DNA from: an uncultured Roseivirga sp. | Lineage (GTDB): Bacteria > Bacteroidota > Bacteroidia > Cytophagales > Cyclobacteriaceae | NCBI GenBank assembly: GCA_947493005.1 | Contig: CANLOY010000004.1 | Location: 62,001 to 126,000, forward strand | Direction of reading: 5' to 3' | Length of the DNA: 64,000 nucleotides | Shown: positions 1 to 9,426 of the stretch, piece after piece | Layout: every line of letters begins with the position of its first letter | Position numbering within the stretch: position 1 is the stretch's first letter | The notes under the pieces: model-generated | Seen by the model: the letters and a program-made list of their open reading frames with translations, nothing else | What the model was told of the DNA's origin: nothing | Database searches by the model: none | Position numbers and translations under genes: made by a program

Positions 1-555
1 GTTGGCATCAGTATGGGAGGAGGGCAGACTTTAAGGTATTTAGGTGAAGAAGATGAGTTTGGTGTGCCTTCGCAAATTAGAAGAGCTGTAGTGGTTTCAG
101 CCCCATGTTCTCTTATAGAGAGCGCTGAGACATTGACTTTGAGGTCTAATAGGCTTTATGAGAAGAAATTTCTCACCAAGCTTAAAGTTAAGATTGCACA
201 AAAGGCTGAATTGTACCCCGATATTGATGTATCTAATCTTGATGAGTTGAAGACTTTGAGAGATTTTGATACTAGGTTTTCTGCACCAATCCATGGCTTT
301 GAAAGTACAGATGCATTCTATGAGTTTTGCAATCCATACCCATTCATTGAGAAAATTAATAGGGAGGTTCTGGTTTTAAACGCACTCAACGATCCACTGT
401 TGAAGGGTGGTTGTTACCCTTACGAACTTGCCAAGGGAATGAATAACCTATATTTAGAGACTCCGAAGAGAGGCGGTCATGTTGGCTTTACTTTGAGAGG
501 GAACGAGTATACCTATTCTGAACTCAGAGCACTCGAGTTTCTTGGTAACTCTTGA
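1..555 (+). CDS. Alpha/beta hydrolase, YheT-like (5' end outside window)
   Basis: This is the C-terminal part of an alpha/beta-fold hydrolase; the gene starts before the window. The first visible codons read V-G-I-S-M-G-G-G, the nucleophile elbow G-x-S-x-G, with the presumed catalytic Ser at visible residue 4. The likely acid is Asp131 (N-D-P-L) and the likely base His160 (G-G-H-V-G-F), so the full triad lies in the visible part. The order and the C-terminal half resemble YheT-type (COG0429) hydrolases, a family of esterases whose natural substrates are mostly unknown. Its last 43 bases overlap the convergent M23 peptidase gene. The specific subfamily is inferred; the fold is fairly sure. Confidence 0.8.
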   Translation, partial: VGISMGGGQTLRYLGEEDEFGVPSQIRRAVVVSAPCSLIESAETLTLRSNRLYEKKFLTKLKVKIAQKAELYPDIDVSNLDELKTLRDFDTRFSAPIHGFESTDAFYEFCNPYPFIEKINREVLVLNALNDPLLKGGCYPYELAKGMNNLYLETPKRGGHVGFTLRGNEYTYSELRALEFLGNS

Positions 556-1064
556 TTTAAATAGGGTATAGGGTTTATAAAGAACATCTTTTTCCACCCC
601 AATTTACTTTGATCAACTTTCCAAGGCAGGGGGATAACAGAATAAATGGAGTAGTGCAAATGTGGCGCCTTGCCCTTGGCATTACCTGAATTACCTACAG
701 TGCCAATTTGTTGGCCAGGTTTAACATACTGTCCTTCAGAAACCATCGAAGAATTTAGGTGAGCATAGTAGTGAGCTCGCCATTTGGGGCCAAGAATAAG
801 TATAAAATGTCCAGCCCTTTCCGAAGTGCCTCTTCTCAATACAATGCCATTGATTGAAGCTAAAACGGGAGTACCTTTATTGGCAAAAATGTCTACACCT
901 TTGTGAGTAACTGACTTCCCCCATGGATAGGCCCAAAAGGAATTCTGATTATAATCTCTTCTTGAAATACCCTTTACTGGCAAGAAGAAGTTTTCTGGTA
1001 AAAAGAAACCAAGACAAAGAAGAAAAAGAAGTAACCAGATCGCTCTTTTTAAAAAAGTCCCCAT
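513..1064 (-). CDS. M23 family metallopeptidase (LytM-type)
   Basis: A small membrane-anchored or exported peptidase of the M23 family, which cut peptide cross-bridges of peptidoglycan. The N-terminus has a basic start followed by a hydrophobic segment (about residues 9-22). The LytM zinc site is complete: H-x3-D (His54, Asp58), His102 in the A-H-Y-Y-A-H-L stretch, and the H-L-H pair at His135/His137. The chosen ATG lies two codons inside a possible TTG start. The gene is convergent with the upstream hydrolase and shares 43 bases with it. The intact metal ligands argue for an active enzyme rather than a degenerate LytM activator. Confidence 0.85.
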   Translation of the reverse strand: MGTFLKRAIWLLLFLLCLGFFLPENFFLPVKGISRRDYNQNSFWAYPWGKSVTHKGVDIFANKGTPVLASINGIVLRRGTSERAGHFILILGPKWRAHYYAHLNSSMVSEGQYVKPGQQIGTVGNSGNAKGKAPHLHYSIYSVIPLPWKVDQSKLGWKKMFFINPIPYLNQELPRNSSALSSE

Positions 1065-1108
1065 TATCAAAATAGATGTATGAGGGTAACGCTAATGGAT
1101 TGCCTTTA

Positions 1109-2305
1109 TTAGAATCTTTTTAAAACTAAGTCTGATATACTATCTCCAATAGAAAGTGAAGAAGTGGCAGCAGGGCTTGGTGCATTGCATACATTAATAG
1201 CATGCTTTGCTTCAATGATAGAGAAATCATCTAGCAACCCTCCGTTTCTGTCACATGCCTGGGCTCTTACTCCGGCTCCGCCATCAACAAGGTCTTTTTC
1301 TTCGATTTCAGGAATGAGTTTTTGAAGTGCTTTGGTAAATGCTGCCTTTGAAAAGGAGCGGTACATTTCTCCAAAACCTGTTCTCCAGTACTTCTTTGCA
1401 ACTTTTTGGAAGCCTGGCCAGAACAAAGACTCAAGCAATTCGCCTAAATGGATTTGAGATTTCTTGTAGCCTTCTCTGCGAAACGCCAGTACAGCGTTGG
1501 GACCCGCTTCAATTCCACCTTTCATCATACGTGTGAAATGCACACCAAGGAATGGGAAATTTGGATCGGGTACAGGATAAATCAAGTGCTTTACCAGATA
1601 TTCTTTTTCGGGAACGAGTTTAAAATACTCACCCCTGAAAGGGATTATTTTCAGGTCAACATCATCTGAGGTTTTCCTTGCAAGCTTATCAGAATATAAT
1701 CCACCACAATTGACAACCAGTTTCGTTTCCAAGCTCTGTTTGCTTGTTTCAACTGTGGAATACCCAGTGAATTCATTAATGTTAAGAACTTTTTCGTTGA
1801 GAAAAATTTCTCCACCGAACTCCCTGATCTTGTCAGCGTACTTTTCAGCAACGGCAACATAATCTACTATACCTGTATAAGGCACATTTAGCGCAGCAAT
1901 CCCATTTACGTGGGGTTCTATCTCTTTGAGTTGTTCAATGCTGATTTTTTCAATCTTATCGAGACCATTTTCAAGCCCTCTTTTATATAGGTTTTCTAAA
2001 AGAGGCTTCTGGAAAACATCAGTAGCTACTACTACTTTTCCACAAAGCTCGTAAGGTATTTCCTCCTGATTACAGAACTCAAGAAGCATATTATAACCAT
2101 TGATGCAATTGGTGGCCTTAAGACTACCGGGCTTGTAATAAAGTCCGGAGTGAATTACACCACTGTTGTTTCCAGTTTGGTGTTTGCATAGCCTATCTTC
2201 TTTTTCAATCAGAGCTAGCTTTAGGTTTGGTTTCTTTTTCAGGATTTGATAAGCAGTTGCCAAGCCAACAATTCCGCCACCAATTACAACAAGATCGTAT
2301 TTCAT
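1109..2305 (-). CDS. lhgO: L-2-hydroxyglutarate oxidase
   Basis: An FAD-dependent oxidase that converts L-2-hydroxyglutarate to 2-oxoglutarate, feeding electrons to the respiratory chain in characterised relatives. The N-terminus opens with the dinucleotide-binding strand Y-D-L-V-V-I-G-G-G-I-V-G (residues 3-14), followed by H-Q-T-G-N-N-S-G-V-I-H-S-G-L-Y-Y, typical of LhgO/YgaF. The length of 398 residues matches the family (about 400). It runs 3 bases downstream of the DUF3127 gene on the same strand, so the two are probably co-transcribed. Other DAO-family oxidases (glycerol-3-phosphate, glycine) are less likely given the N-S-G-V-I-H-S-G signature. Confidence 0.9.
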   Translation of the reverse strand: MKYDLVVIGGGIVGLATAYQILKKKPNLKLALIEKEDRLCKHQTGNNSGVIHSGLYYKPGSLKATNCINGYNMLLEFCNQEEIPYELCGKVVVATDVFQKPLLENLYKRGLENGLDKIEKISIEQLKEIEPHVNGIAALNVPYTGIVDYVAVAEKYADKIREFGGEIFLNEKVLNINEFTGYSTVETSKQSLETKLVVNCGGLYSDKLARKTSDDVDLKIIPFRGEYFKLVPEKEYLVKHLIYPVPDPNFPFLGVHFTRMMKGGIEAGPNAVLAFRREGYKKSQIHLGELLESLFWPGFQKVAKKYWRTGFGEMYRSFSKAAFTKALQKLIPEIEEKDLVDGGAGVRAQACDRNGGLLDDFSIIEAKHAINVCNAPSPAATSSLSIGDSISDLVLKRF

Positions 2306-2308
2306 TAC

Positions 2309-2689
2309 TTAGAATGGTAAGTCATCAGATTCATCGGCATTTAACCAATCAGGTTCGTCATTTGATGCTGGAGGAGGAGGTGTGCCCTCAGCAGGTACAT
2401 TGCTCTGTGCTTGTTCTGCTGTAATTCTCCAGGCCTGTAAAGAATTGAAATACTTATCAACTCCTTGTGGGTCTGTCCACTTTCTCCCTTTCAGGTTGAA
2501 ACTCACATTGACAACCTGTCCTTCAGAAAAGCTGTCTAGTTGGTCACATTTATCTTGTATGCATTCAAATTTGATGAACTCTGGATATTGCGGATTTTCA
2601 GCATATTCTACCACGAATTCACGTTTTCTGAAAGTGGCACTAACTTGCTGAGATGGGAATATTTTAGTGATTTTTGCTTTGATATCCAT
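2309..2689 (-). CDS. DUF3127 domain protein
   Basis: A 126-residue protein of the DUF3127 family, common in Bacteroidota. The body (residues 1-90) looks like a small beta-barrel of the OB type: alternating hydrophobic strands, a K-R-E-F-V-V-E-Y segment and the closing L-K-G-R-K-W-T-D-P. The tail (about 95-126) is Pro/Asp/Glu-rich and ends in a run of acidic residues plus P-F, recalling the acidic tip of single-stranded-DNA-binding proteins; that parallel is inference only. It sits 3 bases upstream of lhgO. Cellular role unknown. Confidence 0.8.
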   Translation of the reverse strand: MDIKAKITKIFPSQQVSATFRKREFVVEYAENPQYPEFIKFECIQDKCDQLDSFSEGQVVNVSFNLKGRKWTDPQGVDKYFNSLQAWRITAEQAQSNVPAEGTPPPPASNDEPDWLNADESDDLPF

Positions 2690-2898
2690 TGATTAAATTT
2701 TGCCCCAAAACAATTGAATAAAACATCAAGAAACAAATTAGCCACAAGTATAATGTTGCTTCCGTCAAACTTTTCGTTGTTAAGATTGTCAGACAAAAGA
2801 ACCTAAGGCAAAATTTGGCCTTATTAGCCGCTTAAGAAACGGAAAATATGGCCATATTTAGGGTCTGATTTTAGAGATCAATTGCGACACTATATAAA

Positions 2899-5800
2899 TT
2901 GAGAAGGCTACTACTAAGTATTATTGGCTTGTGTTTTGCATTTTCTGCAATGGCACAAGTTACCACTGAGGGCAGAGATTTTTGGTTAGGGTTTATGCAG
3001 AACTTTGACGCAGGAACCTCGTCATCACTCGAGGTCTTTCTTACTAGTAAGGAAAGAGCTGAGGTAGAAATCTTTGTTTACACCAATGGCCAAACTATCA
3101 ACGTAACCGTTGAACCAGGTGTCACTCATAAGGAATTAATCAATATTGCCCCGGATAATCCATTCGCAGCCTCAGGCTCTGGAAATATTGAAAGAAAAGG
3201 TATTCATATAACTTCCGATGTAGATATAAGTGTTTATGCGCTGAATAATAGATTCAGAAGTGCGGATGCTGCTGTGATACTCCCAGTTAATACACTTGGA
3301 AACGAATACTATGCAGCAACTTATTGGGAGGAAGCTCCAGCCGGTGACCCTTTCAATACTGTTGATGGACCTGCTGAACTTTTAATTGTGGCTACAGCCA
3401 ATGATACTCAAATCGAGATTACACCTTCTGTAGCAACAGCCGATGGTAAAAATGCAGATGAAATGTTCACGATTACCTTGGACCAAGGTGATATATACCA
3501 ATTGCAAGCTGCTGGTGACCTTTCCGGAACACTCATTAAGGTTAGCGAGTCTGCAAGTGATACAGAATGTAAGAATTTTGCAGTTTTTGCTGGAAACAAA
3601 TGGGGAAGAGTAACAGGAGGAGCGGATTGTGCGGTGCCTCAGGGATCAGGTGGTTTTGCTGCCGATCAACTGTTTGAGCAAATGTACCCTACAAATACAT
3701 GGGGTAAAGAATATATTGCTTTGCCATTTGAACTTAGAACGGCATATGTACTTCAGATTACAGCACTTGAAGACAATACCGAATTGGTAATTGGTACAGA
3801 CCGTATCAACTTAAATGCTGGAGAATACCACAGATCATTGCATGATAATGTAGTTTCTATCACAGGCTCAAAACCAATTCAGGTAGCACAGCTAAGCCAG
3901 TCTTTGAGTTGTGATGCTCAGGTAACTACAGGACCGGGAGATCCCTTTATGCTAATGCTTAGTCCGAATGAACAAAAGCTAACAGATATTACTTTTAATG
4001 CACTGGAAACCACCGCAATTGACAACTATTTTGTGGCTATTGTTACGGAGACGAGTGAAATTTCAAATATTACATTGAGCAGTGCATCTATAGATGCTTC
4101 AGAATTTACTTCTGTTACCGGTACGGCATTTTCTTCAGCAATAATTGAAATTGACAAAGGGGTTGATTATAACCTCAATTCAGATGCTGGTTTTATCGCC
4201 TACATATATGGTTTTGGCAATATTGAATCTTTTGGTTACGTGGCAGGAGCGGCTTTAGAAAACCTTAACCTTCAGATTGTTGGAGATGATGAAGAAATAG
4301 ATATTATAGTAGATGAAGGCTGCGCTGGTAATGTGGTAGATTTCAATCTTGACTTTGAAGTTATACCTGGTGAAGACCCAAGGTTTAACGAATTTGAATG
4401 GGATTTCGGAGATGGAAATACAGCCTCTGGTCAGGATGTGATGCATACTTATGTAGATGCAGGAGAGTATATAGTAATGGTAAGGGCTTCTCAAGGTGGT
4501 GCATGTGGTAGTTCTGAAACTGTTGTTAGAACAATAAAAATTACTGACAATGAAATAACTGAAGTAACTGGGCCAGCCTCAGTTTGTCCTGATGTTACGG
4601 GAGTAGAGTATTCTGTAAAAGGTACTGACGGACAGAGTTATCAATGGACAATACAGGGGGGGACAATAACTTCTGGAGCTAATACTGCTAGAGTGACGGT
4701 TGATTGGGGGGCGGCCAGAAATGATGCTTTCTTAAAAGTAGTTGGAACAACTCCATTGGGATGTATAACTGAAGATTTCATACTGGATGTTATCATCAAT
4801 AAAAGATTAGAACCAGCTTTGCCACAAAGTAATGGTCTAACTGACAATGAAGTGTGTTTTACCGAACTACAAGATGTTACTTACTTCACTCCCCAGACTA
4901 GTGGCTCTGAATACGAATGGTTTGTTGATGGAGGGACAATTCTTGGCGCTAATAGCTCGAATGAAATAAGAGTCAGATGGAACGGCCCTGGTTTTGGTAG
5001 AGTATGGTATCGAGAGTTTAATCCAGCAATATCTGATTGCGAAGGGTTCTCAGATCAACTCTTGGTTACAATTTATACAGAGATAGTGTCTACACCTAGT
5101 ATAACGAATGCCCTTTGTAACGGTGATGCTAATGGAACTATCAGCTTGGTTCTTGAAGGAGGTAAACCTGGAAATTATAATGTGTCTTGGGATAACGGAA
5201 TGTCGGGTCAAAACATTACAGGGCTTGTGGCTGGTGATTATGTGGCTACAATAACAGATGCACTAGGTTGTGAGATTCAAGAAACCTATACAATAACTGA
5301 ACCGGATGTGTTGGCAGTGAATGATTCTCAACTGAATAATGTTAGATGCTTTCAAGAAGCCAATGGCAGTGCTCTGATATTAGTAGGTGGAGGCACCACT
5401 TTTGCCAATGGAGATTATAGTTATGCATGGACGGGGCCCAATGGGTTTAGTGCAAATACAAATACCGGGCAGATTAACTCTTTGAGGGCAGGTGATTACT
5501 CAGTCCAAATTACCGATGCGAATGGATGTCAGACTTCCACCAGTTTTACAATTACTGAACCTCTACTTTTAGAAGCAGATTTGGAAACGTTAATAAATGA
5601 ACCTATATGCCCTCAAGCAACAGATGGTACTGCATTTATAGATGCAAAAGGTGGAACACCAGACTATCAGTTTTTCTGGAGTAATAATGAAACTGAAGAC
5701 AATGCAAATGCTTCGAACCTGAGCCAGGGCACTTATACAGTTAGAATTGTAGATGCTAATGGTTGCGAAACTTCTAAGAGTATTGATGTAGTTGAGCGTT

Positions 5801-6084
5801 TTCCAAGAATTTTTATTCCCAATGCATTTAGTCCCAATGGAGATGGCACCAACGATGAGTTTAAACCTGTTGCAGATTGTTCCATTAAATTCTCTATGCA
5901 GATTTATAATAAATGGGGCTCTGTTGTTTTTAGCACCGAGGATGTTGCAGATGGTTGGGATGGAAGTTTTGAAGGGCAGAATGCTCCTGACGGAAAATAT
6001 TCGTATATCATATTCTATGCTGGTGCTTTAAATGGAGTTGCTTTTGAAGAAACTTTCAGGGGCTCCATAAAACTTATTCGCTAG
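2899..6084 (+). CDS. Large secreted SprB-repeat protein with type B T9SS sorting domain
   Basis: A 1061-residue exported protein. It starts at a TTG, the only codon that gives a proper signal peptide (residues 1-20, ending S-A-M-A-Q). Residues 20-460 resemble the IgGFc-binding N-terminal domain (V-T-T-E-G-R-D-F-W-L-G-F and repeated blade-like strands). A PKD domain follows at about 490-560 (F-E-W-D-F-G-D-G-N), then Ig/PKD-like modules to about 725, then three SprB-type repeats (about 731-970), each with a conserved Cys near both ends and the G-x-Y-x-V-x-I-T-D-A-x-G-C signature. The last 90 residues form the type B sorting domain (I-P-N-A-F-S-P-N-G-D-G-T-N-D, then Y-N-K-W-G), so export by type IX secretion to the surface is expected. 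It has a close paralogue directly downstream. An adhesin or matrix role is likely but inferred. Confidence 0.88.
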   Translation: MRRLLLSIIGLCFAFSAMAQVTTEGRDFWLGFMQNFDAGTSSSLEVFLTSKERAEVEIFVYTNGQTINVTVEPGVTHKELINIAPDNPFAASGSGNIERKGIHITSDVDISVYALNNRFRSADAAVILPVNTLGNEYYAATYWEEAPAGDPFNTVDGPAELLIVATANDTQIEITPSVATADGKNADEMFTITLDQGDIYQLQAAGDLSGTLIKVSESASDTECKNFAVFAGNKWGRVTGGADCAVPQGSGGFAADQLFEQMYPTNTWGKEYIALPFELRTAYVLQITALEDNTELVIGTDRINLNAGEYHRSLHDNVVSITGSKPIQVAQLSQSLSCDAQVTTGPGDPFMLMLSPNEQKLTDITFNALETTAIDNYFVAIVTETSEISNITLSSASIDASEFTSVTGTAFSSAIIEIDKGVDYNLNSDAGFIAYIYGFGNIESFGYVAGAALENLNLQIVGDDEEIDIIVDEGCAGNVVDFNLDFEVIPGEDPRFNEFEWDFGDGNTASGQDVMHTYVDAGEYIVMVRASQGGACGSSETVVRTIKITDNEITEVTGPASVCPDVTGVEYSVKGTDGQSYQWTIQGGTITSGANTARVTVDWGAARNDAFLKVVGTTPLGCITEDFILDVIINKRLEPALPQSNGLTDNEVCFTELQDVTYFTPQTSGSEYEWFVDGGTILGANSSNEIRVRWNGPGFGRVWYREFNPAISDCEGFSDQLLVTIYTEIVSTPSITNALCNGDANGTISLVLEGGKPGNYNVSWDNGMSGQNITGLVAGDYVATITDALGCEIQETYTITEPDVLAVNDSQLNNVRCFQEANGSALILVGGGTTFANGDYSYAWTGPNGFSANTNTGQINSLRAGDYSVQITDANGCQTSTSFTITEPLLLEADLETLINEPICPQATDGTAFIDAKGGTPDYQFFWSNNETEDNANASNLSQGTYTVRIVDANGCETSKSIDVVERFPRIFIPNAFSPNGDGTNDEFKPVADCSIKFSMQIYNKWGSVVFSTEDVADGWDGSFEGQNAPDGKYSYIIFYAGALNGVAFEETFRGSIKLIR

Positions 6085-6212
6085 CATTTCGCTTTCACCT
6101 TATAAGGGAGTTTATTTTCTACAAGATAATAGAGTGAGGTTCTCCCACGAGTCAGTTGTTACAGTATTGTTACAACCTTTAAGTTCTACACTGCTAATTA
6201 ATTGTTTCGAAT

Positions 6213-9200
6213 TTGGATACGTACGAGTACCATATTCCTTTGAATGCTACGAAAAAGTGGATAAAAGCAATATTGACTTTGACTCTGCTTTTTTATGCAA
6301 CAACGGCCTTTGCTCAGGTAACTACAAAAGGCAAGGATTTCTGGTTAGGTTTTACAGAGAATGAATTTGTGAGAGGCTTGACTTTAGAAATCTATATTAC
6401 GTCTGACGAACCAGCTACGGTATTACTTACTAACCCTCTAGGAACCTTTAGAAATACGAAAGAAGTCGTTCCGGGACAAGTAACGCTCGTAATCCTTCCA
6501 AATGAATTGATGCACAGGGGTGAGGGGAAAAACGATTTTGGTGTACACATTACCTCCGATGAAGATATTTCGGTTTTTGCATTGAACAAAAGAATTATCA
6601 GCGCAGATGCTACGGTGATATTGCCAACAGAAGCGCTGGATACAGAATACTATGTGATGGCTCATGCAAAACAGGATACCATTGATAATGATGCCAAGGA
6701 ATCTAACTTGTTAATCGTGGCAACTCAAGATAATACTGAAATTGAAATTGTTCCTTCAGTAGACACGTTTAAGGGGCTCAAGGCAGGTGTTACAGAAAAC
6801 TTTATACTTCAGGCAGGTGAAACATACTATGTGCAGTCTAGTGATGACTTGACAGGAACTTTTGTGAGGTCTGTTGTAGGAGCTGATCGTATATGTAAAA
6901 AAATCGCAGTTTTTGGAGGTAATAAACTGACCAATGTAGGTAGTTGTGGTGCAACCAGAGACCATTTAATGGCTCAGATGTATCCAATATCTTATTGGGG
7001 AGAAGAATTTCTTTTTGTACCGTTCAGTAGCAGAAAAGGAGGTGATTTTGTTAAAATACTGGCATCTGAAGATGGAACAAGAGTACAGATATCCGGAGAA
7101 GGTACTATTGAACTGGATGCAGGTGAATTCTATGTCAATGAATCTCTTGAAGGAGTAAGAAGTATTAAATCAAATGAGCCTATTTCTATAGGGCAGTTTA
7201 GCAGAAGTCAAGGGTGTGATGAAGTTTCTTCAGACCCATTTATGTTGATTATGAATCCTATTGGACAGGGGGTTAAGTCGGTTAATTTCACTGCATTACC
7301 AACACTTCGTTCTCTCGAACACCATCTTACTTTAGTTACTTCCAGCGCCAACCTTAGTAATATTCAACTGGATGGAGTGGATATTACAGATCAGTTTAGA
7401 ATTGTAGGAGATGCCGCCTATGCTACTTTATCCTATTCAATTGGTAATCATAGATTAACCGCAGAAAATGGAGTAATTCCATATGTATATGCCTTTGGTG
7501 AAGAAGAGTCGTTTGGCTATGTGGCAGCTGCAACTTTGGGAGATGATGATCTTATACAAGTAGCAGAAAGTTTAACAATTATACCTGATTCAGAATCCGT
7601 TTGTGCCGGAACACCTTCCAGCTTTTTAGCAGACTTCTTGGTGATTGAAGGTGAAGAACCTTTGTTCGATACTTTTGAGTGGGACTTTGGAGATGGTAAT
7701 ACAGGATTTGGAAAAGAGGTTATCCATACTTTTGAAGCAGCGGGCAGTTATGAAGTCGTTTTGCGTGCTTCAGACGGAAGAAGTGTCTGCAACACCATAG
7801 CAACAGCCATATTAGAAATAGAGGTTAAGGATCTGGCAATAAGAGAGTTTTTGGGGCCTTTATCAGTATGTCCTAATACAACAGGTATTGAATATGTCAT
7901 TGATGGGCCAGATGGAAATACTTATGATTGGTCTATCAGTGGCGGGACTATTACATCTGGAGGGAATTCAAATAAGATCACTGTAGACTGGGGAGAAGAA
8001 AATAACAACGCATACATAAGAGTTGTGCCTTTGAATACTGATCAGTGCAATGTTGAGCCGCTTACATTCGATATAAGAGTTAATCTACAACTTACTCCGG
8101 CTCCACCTAGCAGTAATGGTTTTTCAGATTCGGAGGTGTGTTTCGACCAGGTACAGAGTGTAATTTACTCAGTTAACCCAACCAATGGATCACAATATGA
8201 GTGGTTTGTAGATGGACATGGTGAAATATTAGGCTCAAATCAGGGTGAGAATATTGAAGTCAGGTGGAAAGGTCCAGGTAAAGGGCAAGTCTGGTATAGA
8301 GAACACAATCCTTCAATAGCCGATTGTCAAGGGTTTTCTGAGGTACTTAATGTCACCATCTATGAAGAAATTCAAGCCAGTGCCAGTATTAGTGATGCCC
8401 TGTGCAATGGAGAAGACAATGGAAGTATTGAGTTATTCATATCAGGAGGTAAACCTGGTAACTATGATGTGAATTGGAGTAACGGAATGCAAAGGAATCA
8501 AATAACAGGATTGTCAGCAGGAACATATGTAGCCACTATTACCGATGAGTTAGGTTGTTCCGTTCAAAGAAGTTTTGAAGTTGGAGAACCGTTGTCTCTT
8601 GTTATAAGGGATATGGAAGTGACCAGTGCTTTGTGTTTTCAGGAAGCTAGCGGAAAAGTGTTTTTTATGGTCGATGGAGGAACTCCTTTTCCAAATGGAG
8701 ATTATCGATATCAATTGACCAGCCGTGGAACAACCATTAGCTCAGATTCGAGGTTAATAGAGTCTTTAAAAGGAGGGGACTATGAAGTAACAGTAACTGA
8801 TGCGAATGGATGTGAAGCTACCACAAGCTTAACAGTTGGAGAACCAAGTTTATTGGAAGCAGATTTAAACACTTTAATTAATGAATCTATTTGTCCTCAG
8901 GCGAGCAATGGACGTTTGTTTGTAGATGCCAAGGGAGGAGTACCAGACTATCAGTTTTTCTGGAGTAGCAATAATGGAGTTGAAGGTCAAGAAGTTTCGG
9001 ATCTAAGTATGGGAGGTTACAGTGTGAGAATAGTTGATGCAAATGGCTGTGAAGCAACTTTTAGCACAGTTGTAGCTGAGCGATTTCCTAAGATATCGGT
9101 TCCTAATGCATTTAGTCCAAATGATGATGGCACAAACGATGTTTTCAAACCAGTAACAGACTGTAACTTACCGTTCTCTGTGCAGGTCTATAACCAATGG

Positions 9201-9368
9201 GGGGCAGTAGTCTTTTCAAGTCAAGATATTAATCAGGGGTGGGATGGGAATTTCGAAGGAGAAAAAGCCCCTGATGGTAAGTACTCTTACATTATCTTTT
9301 ATACTGTTACACTCAATGGTAGAACTTACGAAGAGAGTTACAGAGGAACTGTGAAGTTAATTCGATAA
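6213..9368 (+). CDS. Large secreted SprB-repeat protein, paralogue of the preceding gene
   Basis: A 1051-residue paralogue of the gene just upstream, with the same architecture in the same order: signal peptide (about residues 20-35, ending T-A-F-A-Q), IgGFc-binding-like region, PKD module (W-D-F-G-D-G-N), Ig-like modules, three SprB-type repeats and a type B type-IX-secretion sorting tail (V-P-N-A-F-S-P-N-D-D-G-T-N-D, Y-N-Q-W-G). The start is a TTG and there is no good ATG before the hydrophobic segment; the exact start is uncertain by up to 20 codons. Similarity is strongest in the repeats and sorting tail and weaker in the head, as expected for a duplicated surface protein that diversified in its binding region. 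128 bases separate the two genes. Confidence 0.87.
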   Translation: MDTYEYHIPLNATKKWIKAILTLTLLFYATTAFAQVTTKGKDFWLGFTENEFVRGLTLEIYITSDEPATVLLTNPLGTFRNTKEVVPGQVTLVILPNELMHRGEGKNDFGVHITSDEDISVFALNKRIISADATVILPTEALDTEYYVMAHAKQDTIDNDAKESNLLIVATQDNTEIEIVPSVDTFKGLKAGVTENFILQAGETYYVQSSDDLTGTFVRSVVGADRICKKIAVFGGNKLTNVGSCGATRDHLMAQMYPISYWGEEFLFVPFSSRKGGDFVKILASEDGTRVQISGEGTIELDAGEFYVNESLEGVRSIKSNEPISIGQFSRSQGCDEVSSDPFMLIMNPIGQGVKSVNFTALPTLRSLEHHLTLVTSSANLSNIQLDGVDITDQFRIVGDAAYATLSYSIGNHRLTAENGVIPYVYAFGEEESFGYVAAATLGDDDLIQVAESLTIIPDSESVCAGTPSSFLADFLVIEGEEPLFDTFEWDFGDGNTGFGKEVIHTFEAAGSYEVVLRASDGRSVCNTIATAILEIEVKDLAIREFLGPLSVCPNTTGIEYVIDGPDGNTYDWSISGGTITSGGNSNKITVDWGEENNNAYIRVVPLNTDQCNVEPLTFDIRVNLQLTPAPPSSNGFSDSEVCFDQVQSVIYSVNPTNGSQYEWFVDGHGEILGSNQGENIEVRWKGPGKGQVWYREHNPSIADCQGFSEVLNVTIYEEIQASASISDALCNGEDNGSIELFISGGKPGNYDVNWSNGMQRNQITGLSAGTYVATITDELGCSVQRSFEVGEPLSLVIRDMEVTSALCFQEASGKVFFMVDGGTPFPNGDYRYQLTSRGTTISSDSRLIESLKGGDYEVTVTDANGCEATTSLTVGEPSLLEADLNTLINESICPQASNGRLFVDAKGGVPDYQFFWSSNNGVEGQEVSDLSMGGYSVRIVDANGCEATFSTVVAERFPKISVPNAFSPNDDGTNDVFKPVTDCNLPFSVQVYNQWGAVVFSSQDINQGWDGNFEGEKAPDGKYSYIIFYTVTLNGRTYEESYRGTVKLIR

Positions 9369-9426
9369 TTAGTTATCATTTTGCCCTCATTCTTTTAATT
9401 TCAGCTTAGTTCTAATCTTAGCTGAA

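Noticed and set aside
6134-6364. 76-codon frame overlapping the start of the second giant gene
   Set aside because: It lies in another frame of the signal-peptide region and shows no domain; the long frame there is convincingly coding.
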